This document shows, in pieces, positions 1 through 12,400 of a stretch of DNA of 33,601 nucleotides; position 1 is the first letter of the stretch; every line of letters begins with the position of its first letter. The notes under the pieces were generated by a model, which did not search any database, was not told the DNA's origin, and worked only from the letters and a program-made list of their open reading frames with translations. The translations under genes and the position numbers were made by a program. The DNA lies in contig JAJFKZ010000013.1 of NCBI GenBank assembly GCA_021772955.1, forward strand, positions 1-33,601, written 5' to 3'. Source of the stretch: Gammaproteobacteria bacterium. GTDB taxonomy: Bacteria; Pseudomonadota; Gammaproteobacteria; Xanthomonadales; Wenzhouxiangellaceae.

Positions 1-3
1 ACC

Positions 4-1194
<1,191 letters not shown>

Positions 1195-1297
1195 ATCACT
1201 GGCTCTGGGAACAGTAGGCCCGTTGGGCATAACGGTTGGCAGAATCAGTAACGGTAATTTATAACAGGTAGCGACAAGTACAGTCTGCACATGACAT

Positions 1298-1373
<76 letters not shown>

Positions 1374-1509
1374 TTGCAGCGCAGCCTGAGTTGCTGCGGT
1401 GCAGCCAGACCAGGAGTCAGGCTGCCAGCAGTACAGCAGGTTTCGTTGCATTACTCGCGCAGCTGACATTTCGCACTACCGACAAACTAGCAGGTAATTG
1501 AAGACGCAT

Positions 1510-1884
1510 ATGAAACAGACCGACAAACACAATTCAGCGATGGATACAATGCTGCTCGGCCTGTCATTGCTGCTTCTTGCCGGTGGTATTTTCGGTTTCT
1601 ACTACTTTGAGAGCCAGGCATTGCCGGTGATACGCGTGGTCGGCCTGTTCGCCGCCATTGCCATTGCCTTGGCCATAGCAGCGTTCACGGTGCGTGGCAG
1701 GGCCATGCTGCAGTTTTTTCGCAACTCGGACATTGAACGACGCAAAGTGGTCTGGCCGACGCGACCTGAGACCGTGCAGACGACCATCATGGTCTTGATT
1801 GTGACCTTGATTGTAGCCGCTATTCTGTTTTTGTTCGACAGTCTTCTAAGTGTCATCGTGCGCGCAATGATGACCGGGGGCTGA
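1510..1884 (+). CDS. secE: Preprotein translocase subunit SecE
   Basis: SecE is the small membrane subunit that clamps SecY in the SecYEG protein-export channel. From ATG 1510 the protein has 124 residues and the E. coli-type three-helix form. Hydrophobic segments lie at about residues 14-33, 42-60 and 92-116. The conserved cytoplasmic amphipathic helix before the last membrane segment carries the signature [16 protein letters not shown] at 1498 would add four residues (MKTH), but its AGGT lies too close to serve it; ATG 1510 has a weak GAAG about six bases upstream. nusG starts 4 bases after the stop, so the two genes are co-transcribed as in most bacteria. Confidence 0.96.
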   Translation: MKQTDKHNSAMDTMLLGLSLLLLAGGIFGFYYFESQALPVIRVVGLFAAIAIALAIAAFTVRGRAMLQFFRNSDIERRKVVWPTRPETVQTTIMVLIVTLIVAAILFLFDSLLSVIVRAMMTGG

Positions 1885-1888
1885 TGCC

Positions 1889-2422
1889 ATGACCATGCGC
1901 TGGTATGTCGTACAAGCTTATTCCGGATACGAAAACACGGTCCGCAAGTCCCTGCTTGAGCGCATCGAGCGCTCGGGGCTGAAAGACTATTTTGAAGAAG
2001 TGCTGGTGCCCACGGAAGAAATCGTGGAAATGAAACAGGGACAGAAAAAACGCACTGAACGTAAGTTCTTTCCCGGTTATGTGCTGGTCAAAATGGACAT
2101 GAATGACGATAGCTGGCATCTGGTCAAGGATGTGCCCAAAGTGTTGGGTTTCATCGGTGGGACTTCAGATCGTCCGGCGCCGATCACTGATACCGAGGCG
2201 AATTCGATTTTGCAGCGCGTGCAGGACAGTGCCGACAAGCCGAAACCGAAGGTGTTGTTCGAGCCAGGCGAAATGATTCGGGTTACCGAAGGTGCGTTCA
2301 ACGATTTCAACGGTGTGGTCGAAGAAGTTAATTACGAGAAGAGCAAGCTCAAGGTGGCGGTGCTGATTTTTGGTCGCTCGACGCCGGTTGATCTGGATTT
2401 CACCCAGGTTGAGAAGGCCTGA
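1889..2422 (+). CDS. nusG: Transcription termination/antitermination protein NusG
   Basis: NusG binds RNA polymerase beta', suppresses pausing, and links polymerase to Rho or ribosomal protein S10. The 177-residue protein has the N-terminal NGN domain ([16 protein letters not shown], then [10 protein letters not shown] and the PKVLGFIGG turn, about residues 3-110). The C-terminal KOW domain follows (about 125-177; [19 protein letters not shown] and the end [13 protein letters not shown]). ATG 1895 two codons downstream is an equally good start by homology (MRWYVVQ). It follows secE by 4 bases and precedes the structured rplK leader. Confidence 0.98.
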   Translation: MTMRWYVVQAYSGYENTVRKSLLERIERSGLKDYFEEVLVPTEEIVEMKQGQKKRTERKFFPGYVLVKMDMNDDSWHLVKDVPKVLGFIGGTSDRPAPITDTEANSILQRVQDSADKPKPKVLFEPGEMIRVTEGAFNDFNGVVEEVNYEKSKLKVAVLIFGRSTPVDLDFTQVEKA

Positions 2423-2549
2423 TTGCGTAAAGTCTGAAGGCAATAAACCTGATTGGTGAAATTAATCAGGCGATGAAATTTTCGGCAATTGCCGGAACCA
2501 TGTAACGGGGAGTCAGCCGGGCTGACGTTTGCACCCACGAGGAGTTGAA
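2423..2549 (+). promoter_or_regulatory. Structured leader of rplKA
   Basis: This nusG-rplK spacer carries three stem-loops: CCTGATT/AATCAGG (2448-2454 with 2464-2470), the palindrome CGGCAATTGCCG (2483-2494), and GTCAGC/GCTGAC (2512-2517 with 2521-2526). The ribosome binding site GAGGAG and ATG 2550 follow. In E. coli L1 represses rplKA by binding this region of the mRNA, so an autoregulatory role is likely by position. I did not recognise the L1-binding helix itself, nor a clear sigma-70 promoter. Confidence 0.5.
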
Positions 2550-2981
2550 ATGGCGAAGAAAATTGACGGCTACATCAAGCTGCAAATACCAGCTGGTCAG
2601 GCCAATCCGAGTCCACCGGTCGGTCCAGCATTGGGTCAGAAAGGTGTCAATATCATGGAGTTCTGCAAGGCATTCAATGCCCAGACCCAAGACACCGAGC
2701 CCGGTCTGCCTTTACCTGTAGTGATCACGGTCTACAGTGATCGCAGTTTTACCTTTATTACCAAAACGCCACCGGCAGCAGTGCTGTTGATGAAGGCTGC
2801 CGGAATCAAGAAAGGCAGCGGCGAACCTAACACCGTCAAGGTCGGTAAAGTCACGCGTGCTCAATTGGAAGAGATTGCCAAACAAAAGGAACCGGACTTG
2901 ACAGCGAACAGTCTGCAAGCCGCAGTGAACACCATTGCCGGCAGTGCTCGCAGCATGGGCCTTACCGTGGAGGGTTTGTAA
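2550..2981 (+). CDS. rplK: 50S ribosomal protein L11
   Basis: L11 forms the base of the GTPase-associated centre of the large subunit and binds 23S rRNA with L10. The start is ATG 2550 ([16 protein letters not shown]), preceded by GAGGAG about six bases upstream; an upstream in-frame TTG (2529) lacks this support. The 143-residue product has the proline-rich N-terminal domain ([19 protein letters not shown], about residues 15-33). The C-terminal rRNA-binding domain ends with the family signature [16 protein letters not shown]. rplA starts 2 bases after the stop, so translation is probably coupled. Confidence 0.98.
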   Translation: MAKKIDGYIKLQIPAGQANPSPPVGPALGQKGVNIMEFCKAFNAQTQDTEPGLPLPVVITVYSDRSFTFITKTPPAAVLLMKAAGIKKGSGEPNTVKVGKVTRAQLEEIAKQKEPDLTANSLQAAVNTIAGSARSMGLTVEGL

Positions 2982-2983
2982 TC

Positions 2984-3676
2984 ATGGCTATCAGTAAACG
3001 TAAGCAGGCCTGGGCTGACAAGATACAGCCGGGTAAAGCCTATCCGTTGGAAGAGGCTTTGCAGTTGATCAAACAAGCCGCAACCGCCAAGTTCAGCGAA
3101 TCAGTCGATGTGGCAGTGCGTCTGGGTGTGGATGCAAAAAAATCCGACCAGGCTGTGCGTGGATCGACAGTGATGCCAAATGGCACCGGCAAGACGGTGC
3201 GTGTGGCAGTTTTTGCACAGGACGCCAATGCCGATAAGGCCCGGGAAGCTGGTGCAGATATCGTTGGTTTTGATGACCTGGCTGAGCAGATTCTCGGCGG
3301 CATGATGGATTTCGATGTGGTCATCGCCACTCCCGATGCCATGCGCGTGGTTGGCAAACTGGGTCAGGTACTGGGTCCACGTGGTTTGATGCCTAACCCC
3401 AAGGTTGGCACCGTTGCCACCGATGTGGCTGCCGCAGTAGTCAATGCCAAGTCGGGTCAGGTTCGTTATCGCACCGACAAGGCCGGCATCATTCATGGCT
3501 CCATCGGCAAGGTGGATTTCGAAGCCGACGCCCTGGCTGGCAATTTGCGTGCGTTGTTGCAAGATCTGGTCAAGGCCAAGCCGGCCTCAGCCAAAGGTCA
3601 GTACCTGCAGAAAGTTGCCTTGTCTTCCACCATGGGACCTGGCATCACAATCGATAACAGCACTCTGGGCCTGTAA
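2984..3676 (+). CDS. rplA: 50S ribosomal protein L1
   Basis: L1 forms the mobile stalk at the E site of the large subunit and in E. coli also represses the rplKA mRNA. The 230-residue protein has the family length. Its L1 signatures are [15 protein letters not shown] (about residues 64-78) and [15 protein letters not shown] (about 128-142). The C-terminal part ends [15 protein letters not shown]. It follows rplK by 2 bases and is separated from rplJ by a 315-base hairpin-rich leader. Confidence 0.98.
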   Translation: MAISKRKQAWADKIQPGKAYPLEEALQLIKQAATAKFSESVDVAVRLGVDAKKSDQAVRGSTVMPNGTGKTVRVAVFAQDANADKAREAGADIVGFDDLAEQILGGMMDFDVVIATPDAMRVVGKLGQVLGPRGLMPNPKVGTVATDVAAAVVNAKSGQVRYRTDKAGIIHGSIGKVDFEADALAGNLRALLQDLVKAKPASAKGQYLQKVALSSTMGPGITIDNSTLGL

Positions 3677-3991
3677 CGGCACAGAGCAAAGACCCGGTGC
3701 CACTGCTTGCAGTGGTGCCACAACTCCGGCCCTGCCGGAGTGTCGGGCGCGTGCACCTTCGGGCGCACAACCCCGTCCAAGACCGTAGGCTGACATGAAC
3801 ACCATCGGGTGTGCATGTCATTAATTGTAATGACTGATAACCATTACGGCCTGCGCAGATGGTGTTGCTCGGTAAAGCTGATTTTCATGTCTACAGTCAT
3901 GCAGATCTTCGTACAACGGCCAGCACATAACCGCGGTAATTTACCGCATAAGCAGATACCAGAAATGGTATCACATGACAGGAGGTAGCAA
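3677..3991 (+). promoter_or_regulatory. L10(L12)4-type leader of rplJL, hairpin-rich
   Basis: This 315-base spacer has no gene but many inverted repeats: a long G-U containing hairpin at 3697-3720; CTCCGGC/GCCGGAG at 3724-3740; a C(TTCG)G tetraloop hairpin at 3751-3768; GACATG..ACACC/GGTGT..CATGTC at 3792-3819; GTAATG/CATTAC at 3827-3847; GCGGTAA/TTACCGC at 3933-3947; and GATACC/GGTATC at 3955-3972. The last sits just upstream of the strong ribosome binding site AGGAGGT (3980-3986). The position matches the known L10 leader, where the L10(L12)4 complex represses rplJL translation. I could not verify the kink-turn binding site by eye. Confidence 0.6.
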
Positions 3992-4519
3992 ATGGCGCTC
4001 AATATTGAGCAGAAGAAGGCAGTGGTAGCGGATGTGGCCATGGCAGCTGCATCAGCACACTCTGCGATTGCTGCCGAGTATCGCGGCTTGACCGTTGCTG
4101 AATTGACCCGTCTGCGTGACCAAGCTCGCGCCAGTGGTGTCATCATCAAGGTCGCCAAAAATACTCTGGTACGTCGCGCCATTGCGGATACAGACTTCGA
4201 ATGCATGTCATCCGAGTTGACCGGTCCATTGCTATATGCATTTTCAATGGAAGATCCGGGCTCGGCGGCACGCGTCGTCAAGGAGTTTACCAAGGACAAC
4301 CCGAAGCTGGTGACAAGACTGGTCGCGATTGGTGGTCATCTGCATGGTGCTGAAGAACTCAGCCGCCTCGCAGAAATGCCGACCCTGGATCAGGCCTTGT
4401 CCATGTTGATGGGGGTCATGCGCGCTCCGATTGAGAAGTTTGTTCGCACCATGGCAGAACCACACACCAAACTGGTTCGCGTGGTTGCGGCGGTTCGCGA
4501 CAGCAAAGAAGCTGCCTGA
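3992..4519 (+). CDS. rplJ: 50S ribosomal protein L10
   Basis: L10 anchors the L7/L12 dimers to the large subunit and in E. coli represses its own mRNA. The 175-residue product starts at ATG 3992, six bases after AGGAGGT. It has the family N-terminus (MALNIEQKKAVVADV), the motif EYRGLTVAELTRLR (about residues 29-42) and the RNA-binding region KVAKNTLVRRAI (about 54-65). The C-terminal helix that binds L7/L12 is about residues 135-170. rplL follows after an 88-base AT-rich spacer. Confidence 0.98.
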   Translation: MALNIEQKKAVVADVAMAAASAHSAIAAEYRGLTVAELTRLRDQARASGVIIKVAKNTLVRRAIADTDFECMSSELTGPLLYAFSMEDPGSAARVVKEFTKDNPKLVTRLVAIGGHLHGAEELSRLAEMPTLDQALSMLMGVMRAPIEKFVRTMAEPHTKLVRVVAAVRDSKEAA

Positions 4520-4607
4520 TTGCAATAACTTGGGCCGGTCCGCAGTGGGCGCCAGGCTTTGATTTGCCAAGTTTTGATTTTATTTTATTATTTTGGAGAT
4601 ATTAACA

Positions 4608-4985
4608 ATGGCTGTTTCTAAAGAAGACATTCTTGACACGATTTCAAACATGACCGTCATGGAGGTTGTAGACCTGATTGACGCGATGGAAGAAAAGTTC
4701 GGTGTTTCTGCCGCTGCACCGGTTGCGGTTGCAGCTGCGGCTGCTGGTGGTGATGCTGCCGCAGCCGAAGAGAAGACCGAATTTGACGTTATTCTGACCA
4801 GCTTCGGCGACAACAAGGTTTCCGTCATCAAGGCAGTTCGTGCACTCACCGGTCTGGGCCTGAAAGAAGCCAAGGACATGGTTGAAAGCGCCCCTGCTGC
4901 ACTGAAGGAAGGCGTGCCCAAAGCGGAAGCTGAAGACGTTAAAAAGCAGCTGGAAGAGGCTGGAGCCAGTGCAGAGATCAAGTAA
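4608..4985 (+). CDS. rplL: 50S ribosomal protein L7/L12
   Basis: L7/L12 is the multicopy stalk protein that recruits translation factor GTPases. The 125-residue protein starts at ATG 4608 ([10 protein letters not shown]), eight bases after GGAGA (4595-4599). An in-frame upstream ATG at 4593 would overlap that site and is disfavoured. The N-terminal dimerisation domain (about residues 1-33) is followed by an Ala-rich hinge (about 34-54). The globular C-terminal domain contains [29 protein letters not shown] and [14 protein letters not shown]. The AT-rich tract before the site is typical of very highly translated genes. Confidence 0.99.
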   Translation: MAVSKEDILDTISNMTVMEVVDLIDAMEEKFGVSAAAPVAVAAAAAGGDAAAAEEKTEFDVILTSFGDNKVSVIKAVRALTGLGLKEAKDMVESAPAALKEGVPKAEAEDVKKQLEEAGASAEIK

Positions 4986-5342
4986 GTATTGATCTGACAT
5001 TGGTTCATTTCGCAGTTTGAAAAAAACAAGGTCTGGGCTGGGGACGGTAGCGTCTCCGGCCCGCTTGTGCTGTTATTGAATGACGAACAGTTGCTGGTCT
5101 CTGGCTGCGTCACGAGAGCATTGGATGACTCGCAGACACTGACATTTGCTGGACATGCATTGACAACGCAGCGGTCCTTGTCCGGCGACAGCAGCGCAAC
5201 GACCCGGACCGAACAAGGCGGGCGAAAAGACCCGGTATGACGACATCCGGCATGACGACATACTGACAAATTTATGGCAAACAGGCAACCCTTACCGGTT
5301 GCAGACGCGACAGGCTCGCGATTATCAAGCAGGTGGCACAGC
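4986..5342 (+). promoter_or_regulatory. rplL-rpoB spacer with attenuator-like hairpin
   Basis: No gene is evident in these 357 bases. A strong stem-loop lies at 5035-5062: a 12-bp stem with two G-U pairs and loop GTAG. It is followed by GCTTGTGCTGTTATTG instead of a T run, so it should terminate only partially. The same site in E. coli holds an attenuator plus an RNase III processing site. A 10-bp direct repeat ATGACGACAT lies at 5237-5246 and 5252-5261. No convincing promoter was found for rpoB. Confidence 0.55.
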
Positions 5343-8300
5343 ATGACATATTCATTTACTGAAAAGAAACGTATACGCAAAGATTTCGGACGCTATGAGC
5401 GCGTGCTGGATGTTCCCTATCTGCTGGATACCCAGATAAAGTCCTACGGCAAGTTCCTGCAGACCGGCGCTAATTACGATGAGCTTGACAGCAATGGCTT
5501 GCACGGTGCGCTTACTTCTGTGTTCCCGATCGTCAGCTACAACAACAATGCCATGCTTGAATACGTCAGCTACCGTCTGGAGAAGCCGGTTTTTGACGTG
5601 CGCGAGTGTCAACTGCGCGGTGCATCCTATGGTGCCGCACTGAAAGTCATGGTACGTCTGGTCATCTTTGACAAGGACGCGCCTGCGAAGAACAGAAAGC
5701 CCAAGATCGTCCAGGAGCAGGAGGTCTACATGGGAGAAATTCCGTTGATGACCGAGAATGGTACGTTTGTCGTCAACGGCACCGAGCGCGTCATTGTCAG
5801 CCAGATGCATCGCTCCCCCGGCGTGTTTTTTGATCACGACAAGGGCAAGAGCCACTCCTCCGGAAAACTGCTGTTTTCCGCACGTGTGATTCCTTATCGT
5901 GGCTCCTGGCTGGATTTCGAATTTGATCCCAAGGATGCCATCTTTACCCGTATCGATCGTCGCCGCAAACTGCCGGTCACGATATTGCTGCGCGCGCTGG
6001 GTATGCAAACCCCGGACATTCTGGAAACCTTTTTTGATTTCACCACCATCACCTTGCGCAAGAAGGATATCAAGGTGGAAGTGGTACCCGAACGCCTGCG
6101 TGGTGAAAACGCACTGACCGATATCACCACGGCCAAGGGCGATATGATCGTCGCTGCGGGCAAGCGCATTACCATGCGCCACGTCAAGCAAATGCAAGAG
6201 GCCAAGATCAAGTTTCTGGAATTGCCTTATGACTACCTGATCGGCAGGATTCTGGCGCGCGATATCATTGATGAGGCCACCGGTGAAGTCTTGTATGACG
6301 CTAACACTGAAATCACCGAAGAGGTGCTGGAAGACCTGCGTGAACGTGACCTCAAGAAAATCGAGATTCTCTATATCAATGATCTCGATCAAGGCCCCTA
6401 CATGTCCGATACTTTGCGCCTGGACCCGACCCCGGGTGAGCTGGAAGCGCTGTACGAAATCTACAAGATGATGCGCCCCGGCGAGCCGCCAAGCAAGGAT
6501 TCGGCCCAGAACCTGTTCAACAATCTGTTCTTCTCTGAAGATCGCTACGATCTTTCCACTGTCGGTCGCATGAAGTTCAATCGCAGACTCGGCCGGGAAG
6601 AAATTGTGGGCTCCGGTGTGCTGGATCGTGAAGATATTATTGCCGTACTTAAAGAACTGATCAATATCCGCAACGGCCGTGGCAATGTCGATGATATTGA
6701 TCATCTTGGCAATCGTCGTGTCCGCTCCGTTGGTGAAATGGCAGAAAATGCCTTTCGTATTGGCCTGGTGCGGGTTGAGCGCGCGGTCAAGGAACGCCTG
6801 AACGTGGCGGAAAGCGACGGTCTCACGCCGCAGGATCTGATCAATGCCAAGCCGGTGGCAGCATCGATGAAGGAATTCTTCGGGTCGAGCCAGCTCAGCC
6901 AGTTCATGGATCAGAACAATCCGCTGTCCGAAGTGACCCACAAGCGTCGTGTCTCTGCACTGGGCCCGGGTGGATTGACCCGAGAACGCGCGGGTTTTGA
7001 AGTGCGTGACGTGCACCCGACACATTACGGTCGGGTGTGCCCGATTGAAACGCCTGAAGGCCCGAACATCGGGCTGATCAACTCGCTGGCTGTGTATGCC
7101 CGCACCAATGACTATGGCTTTCTGGAAACCCCGTATCGACGCGTAGTCGATGGCAAGATTACTGATGAGGTGCACTACCTGTCGGCGATTGAAGAGGGCG
7201 AATTTGTCATTGCGCAGGCCAATGCAGCAGTTGGCAAAAAACGCCAACTTACCGATGATCTGGTGACTTGCCGTTATCAGGGTGAGTTCAACCTGCACGC
7301 GGTCTCCGCCGTGCAATACATGGATGTATCGCCGCGTCAGATCGTTTCTGTGGCCGCTGCTCTGGTGCCTTTTTTGGAGCACGATGATGCCAACCGCGCG
7401 TTGATGGGTTCCAATATGCAGCGCCAGGCCGTGCCCACACTGCGCGCCGAAAAGCCGCTGGTAGGCACCGGCATGGAACGCGTCGTGGCACGTGACTCGG
7501 GTACCGTGGTCAAGGCCATGCGTGGTGGTGTAATTGATCAGATCGACGCCGGCAGAATTGTCGTGCGCGTGAATGATGAGGAAACGCCGGTCGGTGATCC
7601 GGGTGTTGATATCTACAATCTGACCAAATACACCAGATCCAACCAGAACACTTGCATCAACCAACGCCCGCTGGTGCGGGTTGGCGAAAAGATCAGAGTT
7701 GATGACATTCTTGCCGATGGCTCGTCCACCGACCTCGGTGAACTGGCACTGGGCCAGAATCTTCTGGTCGCATTCATGCCCTGGAACGGTTACAACTTCG
7801 AAGACTCGATCTTGCTGTCCGAACGTCTGGTCAAGGACGATCGTTTGACCAGTATTCACATCGAGGAGCTGACCTGTGTGGCACGTGACACCAAGCTGGG
7901 CTCGGAAGAAATCTCCTCGGATATCCCGAATGTCTCCGGTGAGAATCTGGGTCGACTGGATGGCTCCGGCATTGTTTACATCGGTGCTGAAGTCCAGGCC
8001 GGTGACATTCTCGTCGGCAAGGTTACGCCCAAGGGCGAAACCCAACTGACCCCGGAAGAAAAACTGCTGCGTGCGATCTTCGGTGAAAAGGCATCTGACG
8101 TCAAGGATACCTCACTGCGTGTGCCATCGGGCATGGATGGCACCGTGATTGATGTGCAGGTGTTCACCCGCGACGGCGTGGAAAAGGATGCCCGTGCACT
8201 GTCCATCGAGCAAGATGAGATCGCAGAAGTCAAAAAAGACCTGAATGACCAGTTGCGCATTGTGGAACAGGCCATTTTTGCTCGCCTGCGCAGTGCCTTG

Positions 8301-9425
8301 CTCGGCAAGGTCGCCGAAAAGGGTCCGAAAGGACTGAAAAAAGGCAGCAAGATTGCCGATGAGTATCTGGACGGTCTGAACCTGGATGAGTGGTTCAAGT
8401 TACGTATGGCCAACGACACGCTCAATGATCTGCTCGACAAGGCCGGTGATCAGCTGCAGCAGCAGCGCAAGAACTTTGAAGGACGGCTGGAAGAGAAGCG
8501 GCGCAAGATCACCCAGGGTGATGATCTGGCGCCCGGTGTATTGAAGATGGTCAAAGTTTATTTGGCCGTCAGACGACGCATCCAGCCGGGCGACAAAATG
8601 GCGGGTCGTCATGGTAACAAGGGTGTTATCTCGATGATCGCAGCGGAAGAGGACATGCCGTTCATGGCCGATGGCACTCCGGTCGACGTGGTGTTGAACC
8701 CGTTGGGCGTGCCGTCACGCATGAACATCGGTCAGATTCTGGAAATCCATCTCGGTTGGGCTGCCAGCGGTTTGGGCAAGAAAATTGATGCCATGCTCAA
8801 CGAACAGCGCAAACTGGCCGATGTGCGCAAGTACCTGAGTGAAATATACAACCATGATCGTGACGGCCGCGTCGATATGACATCGTTCAGCGATGCTGAG
8901 GTGCTGGAAATGGCCAACAACCTGCGCAAGGGCGTGCCAATGGCCACACCAGTGTTCGATGGTGCCGATGAAGAAGGGCTGAATCGCATGCTGGAACTGG
9001 CGGACTTGCCGCAGTCCGGTCAGACCATCCTGTATGACGGTCGTACCGGCAATGCCTTTGATCGTCCGGTCACGGTTGGCTACATGTACATGCTCAAACT
9101 CAATCACCTGGTTGACGACAAGATGCATGCCCGTTCCACCGGGCCATACTCTCTGGTCACCCAGCAGCCGTTGGGCGGCAAGGCCCAGTTCGGTGGCCAA
9201 CGCTTCGGGGAAATGGAAGTCTGGGCGCTGGAAGCCTACGGCGCAGCCTACACGCTGCAGGAAATGCTGACCGTCAAGTCCGATGATGTGGACGGTCGCA
9301 ATGAAATGTACAAGAACCTGGTCGCCGGCAATCACCAGATGTCCGCTGGCATGCCAGAATCGTTCAATGTGTTGCTGCGCGAAATTCGTTCGCTCGGCAT
9401 CAACATTGAAACCATTGAATCCTGA
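5343..9425 (+). CDS. rpoB: DNA-directed RNA polymerase subunit beta
   Basis: This catalytic core subunit forms one side of the polymerase cleft and carries the rifampicin pocket. The start is ATG 5343 ([16 protein letters not shown], aligning with E. coli [16 protein letters not shown]), preceded by AGGTGG. An in-frame ATG at 5274 would add 23 residues with no family counterpart. The 1360-residue product is close to the 1342 of E. coli. The rifampicin cluster at about residues 515-540 ([16 protein letters not shown], then THKRR and SALGPGG) has the sensitive-type sequence. The conserved [15 protein letters not shown] lies near residue 1082. The C-terminal clamp ends with the usual [15 protein letters not shown]. 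rpoC starts 14 bases downstream. Confidence 0.99.
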   Translation: MTYSFTEKKRIRKDFGRYERVLDVPYLLDTQIKSYGKFLQTGANYDELDSNGLHGALTSVFPIVSYNNNAMLEYVSYRLEKPVFDVRECQLRGASYGAALKVMVRLVIFDKDAPAKNRKPKIVQEQEVYMGEIPLMTENGTFVVNGTERVIVSQMHRSPGVFFDHDKGKSHSSGKLLFSARVIPYRGSWLDFEFDPKDAIFTRIDRRRKLPVTILLRALGMQTPDILETFFDFTTITLRKKDIKVEVVPERLRGENALTDITTAKGDMIVAAGKRITMRHVKQMQEAKIKFLELPYDYLIGRILARDIIDEATGEVLYDANTEITEEVLEDLRERDLKKIEILYINDLDQGPYMSDTLRLDPTPGELEALYEIYKMMRPGEPPSKDSAQNLFNNLFFSEDRYDLSTVGRMKFNRRLGREEIVGSGVLDREDIIAVLKELINIRNGRGNVDDIDHLGNRRVRSVGEMAENAFRIGLVRVERAVKERLNVAESDGLTPQDLINAKPVAASMKEFFGSSQLSQFMDQNNPLSEVTHKRRVSALGPGGLTRERAGFEVRDVHPTHYGRVCPIETPEGPNIGLINSLAVYARTNDYGFLETPYRRVVDGKITDEVHYLSAIEEGEFVIAQANAAVGKKRQLTDDLVTCRYQGEFNLHAVSAVQYMDVSPRQIVSVAAALVPFLEHDDANRALMGSNMQRQAVPTLRAEKPLVGTGMERVVARDSGTVVKAMRGGVIDQIDAGRIVVRVNDEETPVGDPGVDIYNLTKYTRSNQNTCINQRPLVRVGEKIRVDDILADGSSTDLGELALGQNLLVAFMPWNGYNFEDSILLSERLVKDDRLTSIHIEELTCVARDTKLGSEEISSDIPNVSGENLGRLDGSGIVYIGAEVQAGDILVGKVTPKGETQLTPEEKLLRAIFGEKASDVKDTSLRVPSGMDGTVIDVQVFTRDGVEKDARALSIEQDEIAEVKKDLNDQLRIVEQAIFARLRSALLGKVAEKGPKGLKKGSKIADEYLDGLNLDEWFKLRMANDTLNDLLDKAGDQLQQQRKNFEGRLEEKRRKITQGDDLAPGVLKMVKVYLAVRRRIQPGDKMAGRHGNKGVISMIAAEEDMPFMADGTPVDVVLNPLGVPSRMNIGQILEIHLGWAASGLGKKIDAMLNEQRKLADVRKYLSEIYNHDRDGRVDMTSFSDAEVLEMANNLRKGVPMATPVFDGADEEGLNRMLELADLPQSGQTILYDGRTGNAFDRPVTVGYMYMLKLNHLVDDKMHARSTGPYSLVTQQPLGGKAQFGGQRFGEMEVWALEAYGAAYTLQEMLTVKSDDVDGRNEMYKNLVAGNHQMSAGMPESFNVLLREIRSLGINIETIES

Positions 9426-9439
9426 TCACGGAGGCTGCT

Positions 9440-12400
9440 GTGAAAGATCTTATTAATTTTTTCAATCGTCAGCGTGAACAGCAAGATTTTGATGCCATCA
9501 AAATCGGGTTGTCTTCACCCGAGCAGATCCGTTCCTGGTCCTATGGCGAGGTAAAAAAGCCGGAAACCATTAACTACCGGACTTTCAAGCCCGAGCGTGA
9601 TGGGTTGTTCTGCGCTGCCATTTTTGGTCCAATCAAGGATTACGAATGCCTTTGCGGCAAGTACAAGCGCATGAAGCATCGTGGCGTGGTGTGCGAAAAA
9701 TGTGGCACAGAAGTCACCCGCACCAAGGTGCGACGTGAACGCATGGGACATATCGATCTGGCCAGCCCGGTGGCGCATATCTGGTTTCTGAAGTCCTTGC
9801 CGTCTCGTATCGGCCTGTTGCTGGACATGACTCTGCGCGAAATCGAGCGGGTGCTGTATTTTGAGTCCTACATCGTAGTGGACCCGGGTTTGACCGAGCT
9901 GGAAAAAGGCGCGATTCTGACCGAAGATCAGTATCTGGATGCCTACGGTGAGCACGCCGATGAGTTCGAAGTCAAGATGGGTGCAGAAGCCATCTATGAG
10001 CTGATCAAGAGCATCGACCTGAACAGCGAGCTGACGCGCCTGCGTGAAGAGATTGACGGTACGCGCTCGGAAACCAAGCTCAAACGCTTGACCAAGCGCC
10101 TCAAGCTGGTGGAATCATTCCTGGCTTCCGGCAACCGCCCGGAACACATGATTCTGACCATATTGCCGGTGCTGCCGCCAGATTTGCGGCCGCTGGTGCC
10201 GCTGGATGGCGGACGCTTTGCCACTTCTGACCTGAACGATCTGTATCGACGGGTGATCAATCGTAACAATCGCCTGCGTCGATTGCTGGATCTGAGTGCA
10301 CCGGATATCATCGTGCGCAACGAAAAACGCATGCTGCAGGAATCGGTGGATGCATTGCTGGACAACGGTCGGCGCGGACGTGCCATCACCGGCTCCAACA
10401 AGCGCCCACTGAAATCTTTGGCCGACATGATCAAGGGCAAGCAGGGCCGGTTCCGTCAGAACCTGCTCGGCAAGCGCGTGGATTTTTCCGGTCGTTCGGT
10501 GATCGTGGTTGGTCCAACTCTGAAACTGCACCAGTGTGGCCTGCCCAAGAAAATGGCGCTGGAATTGTTCAAGCCGTTTATCTTTTCCAAGCTGCAGCTG
10601 CGCGGCATCACCAGCACCATCAAGGCATCGAAAAAGCTGGTGGAGCAGGAAACTGCCGAAGTCTGGGATATTCTGGAACAGGTGATCCGTGAGCATCCGG
10701 TCATGCTTAACCGTGCTCCGACGCTGCATCGACTGGGTATTCAGGCGTTTGAACCGGTACTGATTGAAGGCAAGGCCATTCAATTGCATCCGCTGGTGTG
10801 TACGGCGTTCAACGCCGATTTCGATGGTGACCAGATGGCGGTACACGTACCGTTGTCCATCGAAGCACAGCTGGAAGCCCGTGCCCTGATGATGTCATCC
10901 AACAACATTCTCAGTCCGGCCAACGGTGAGCCCATCATCGTGCCGACCCAGGACGTGGTGTTGGGTCTGTACTACATGACTCGCGAGTTGGCCGGGGCCA
11001 AGGGCGAGGGCATGCTGTTTAGCGATGTGGATGAAATTCACCGCGCCTATGAAAACCAGGCGGTAACGCTGCACGCCGCCATTCGTGTGCGCATCAAGCA
11101 GTACGAGCGTGATGAACAAGGCGAATGGCAAGCTCGCCAACAGCTGATGCAGACCACCGCTGGTCGGGCCTTGTTGTCCAATATCATGCCCAAGGGGCTG
11201 CCGTTTGAGTTGATCAACCAGACGCTGAAGAAAAAGCAGATTTCCAGACTGATCAACAGTTGTTATCGCAGCCTGGGTTTGAAAGCCACAGCGGTGTTTG
11301 CCGATCAGCTGATGTACACCGGCTTTCATTACGCCACCAAAGCAGGTGTCTCCATTGGTCTGAATGATCTACACATTCCCAGTGAGAAAGAGCACATCCT
11401 GAAGGTAGCCGAAAAAGAGGTGCTTGATATACAGAACCAGTATTCCTCTGGTCTGGTGACGTCGGGTGAGCGCTACAACAAGGTTGTGGATATCTGGTCG
11501 CGTACCAACGAGCAGGTTGCGCAGGCCATGATGAAACGCATCGGTAAGGAAAAGCGCATCGATAATGAAGGCAATGAAGTCGAGCAGGATTCGATGAACT
11601 CGGTCTACATCATGGCCGATTCCGGTGCGCGTGGTTCAGCGGCTCAGATTCGTCAGCTTGCCGGTATGCGAGGTCTGATGGCGAAGCCGGATGGCTCCAT
11701 TATTGAAACACCGATTACTGCTAACTTCCGCGAAGGTCTGAATGTTCTGCAGTACTTCATTTCCACCCATGGCGCGCGTAAAGGTCTGGCTGATACAGCG
11801 TTGAAAACCGCTAACTCAGGGTACCTGACCCGACGTCTGGTGGACGTGGCACAAGACATGGTCATCACCACCGAAGACTGCGGTACCGAGCAGGGCATCA
11901 CATTGACCTCCATCATTGAAGGTGGGGATGTGGTCGTGCCGCTGGGGCATCGCATACTTGGGCGCGTCGCGGCGGTGGATATTACCGCCCGGGACAGTGA
12001 TGAGGTCATCTGTGCGGCCAAGACGCTGATTGATGAAGCCATGGTCGAAGTGCTCGAAACTGCCGGGATCGACAAGGTTCTGGTGCGCTCGGCGATCACC
12101 TGTGAAGCTGGTTTTGGTGTCTGCGCCAGCTGCTATGGCCGTGATCTGGGCCGTGGTGACATGGTCAACATGGGTGAAGCCGTGGGTGTGGTTGCCGCAC
12201 AGTCGATCGGTGAACCCGGTACCCAGCTGACCATGCGTACATTCCATATTGGTGGTGCCGCATCCAGAGCCGCTGCAGTCGACAATATTCGCTCCAAGTC
12301 CGATGGGCACCTGCGCTTGCACAACGTCAAAACCGTGGTCAACAGTGACAAGAAACTGGTCGCCGTGTCACGTTCTGGTGAGCTGTCGGTGATTGACGAG

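Noticed and set aside
1498-1509. TTG start for SecE
   Set aside because: The AGGT upstream is too close to this codon; ATG 1510 gives a more usual start.
5160-5188. TTGACA at 5160 as an rpoB promoter
   Set aside because: No acceptable -10 hexamer occurs at 16-18 bases.
5274-5342. Upstream in-frame start that would extend RpoB by 23 residues
   Set aside because: ATG 5343 aligns with the E. coli N-terminus and has AGGTGG upstream; the extension has no counterpart.
6885-6970. Possible rifampicin-resistance changes in rpoB
   Set aside because: The cluster matches the E. coli sensitive-type sequence at the usual mutated positions.
5352-8045. 897-codon open frame on the minus strand opposite rpoB
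   Set aside because: It lies wholly antisense to the highly conserved rpoB and is a by-product of that gene's codon bias; no family features or ribosome binding site.
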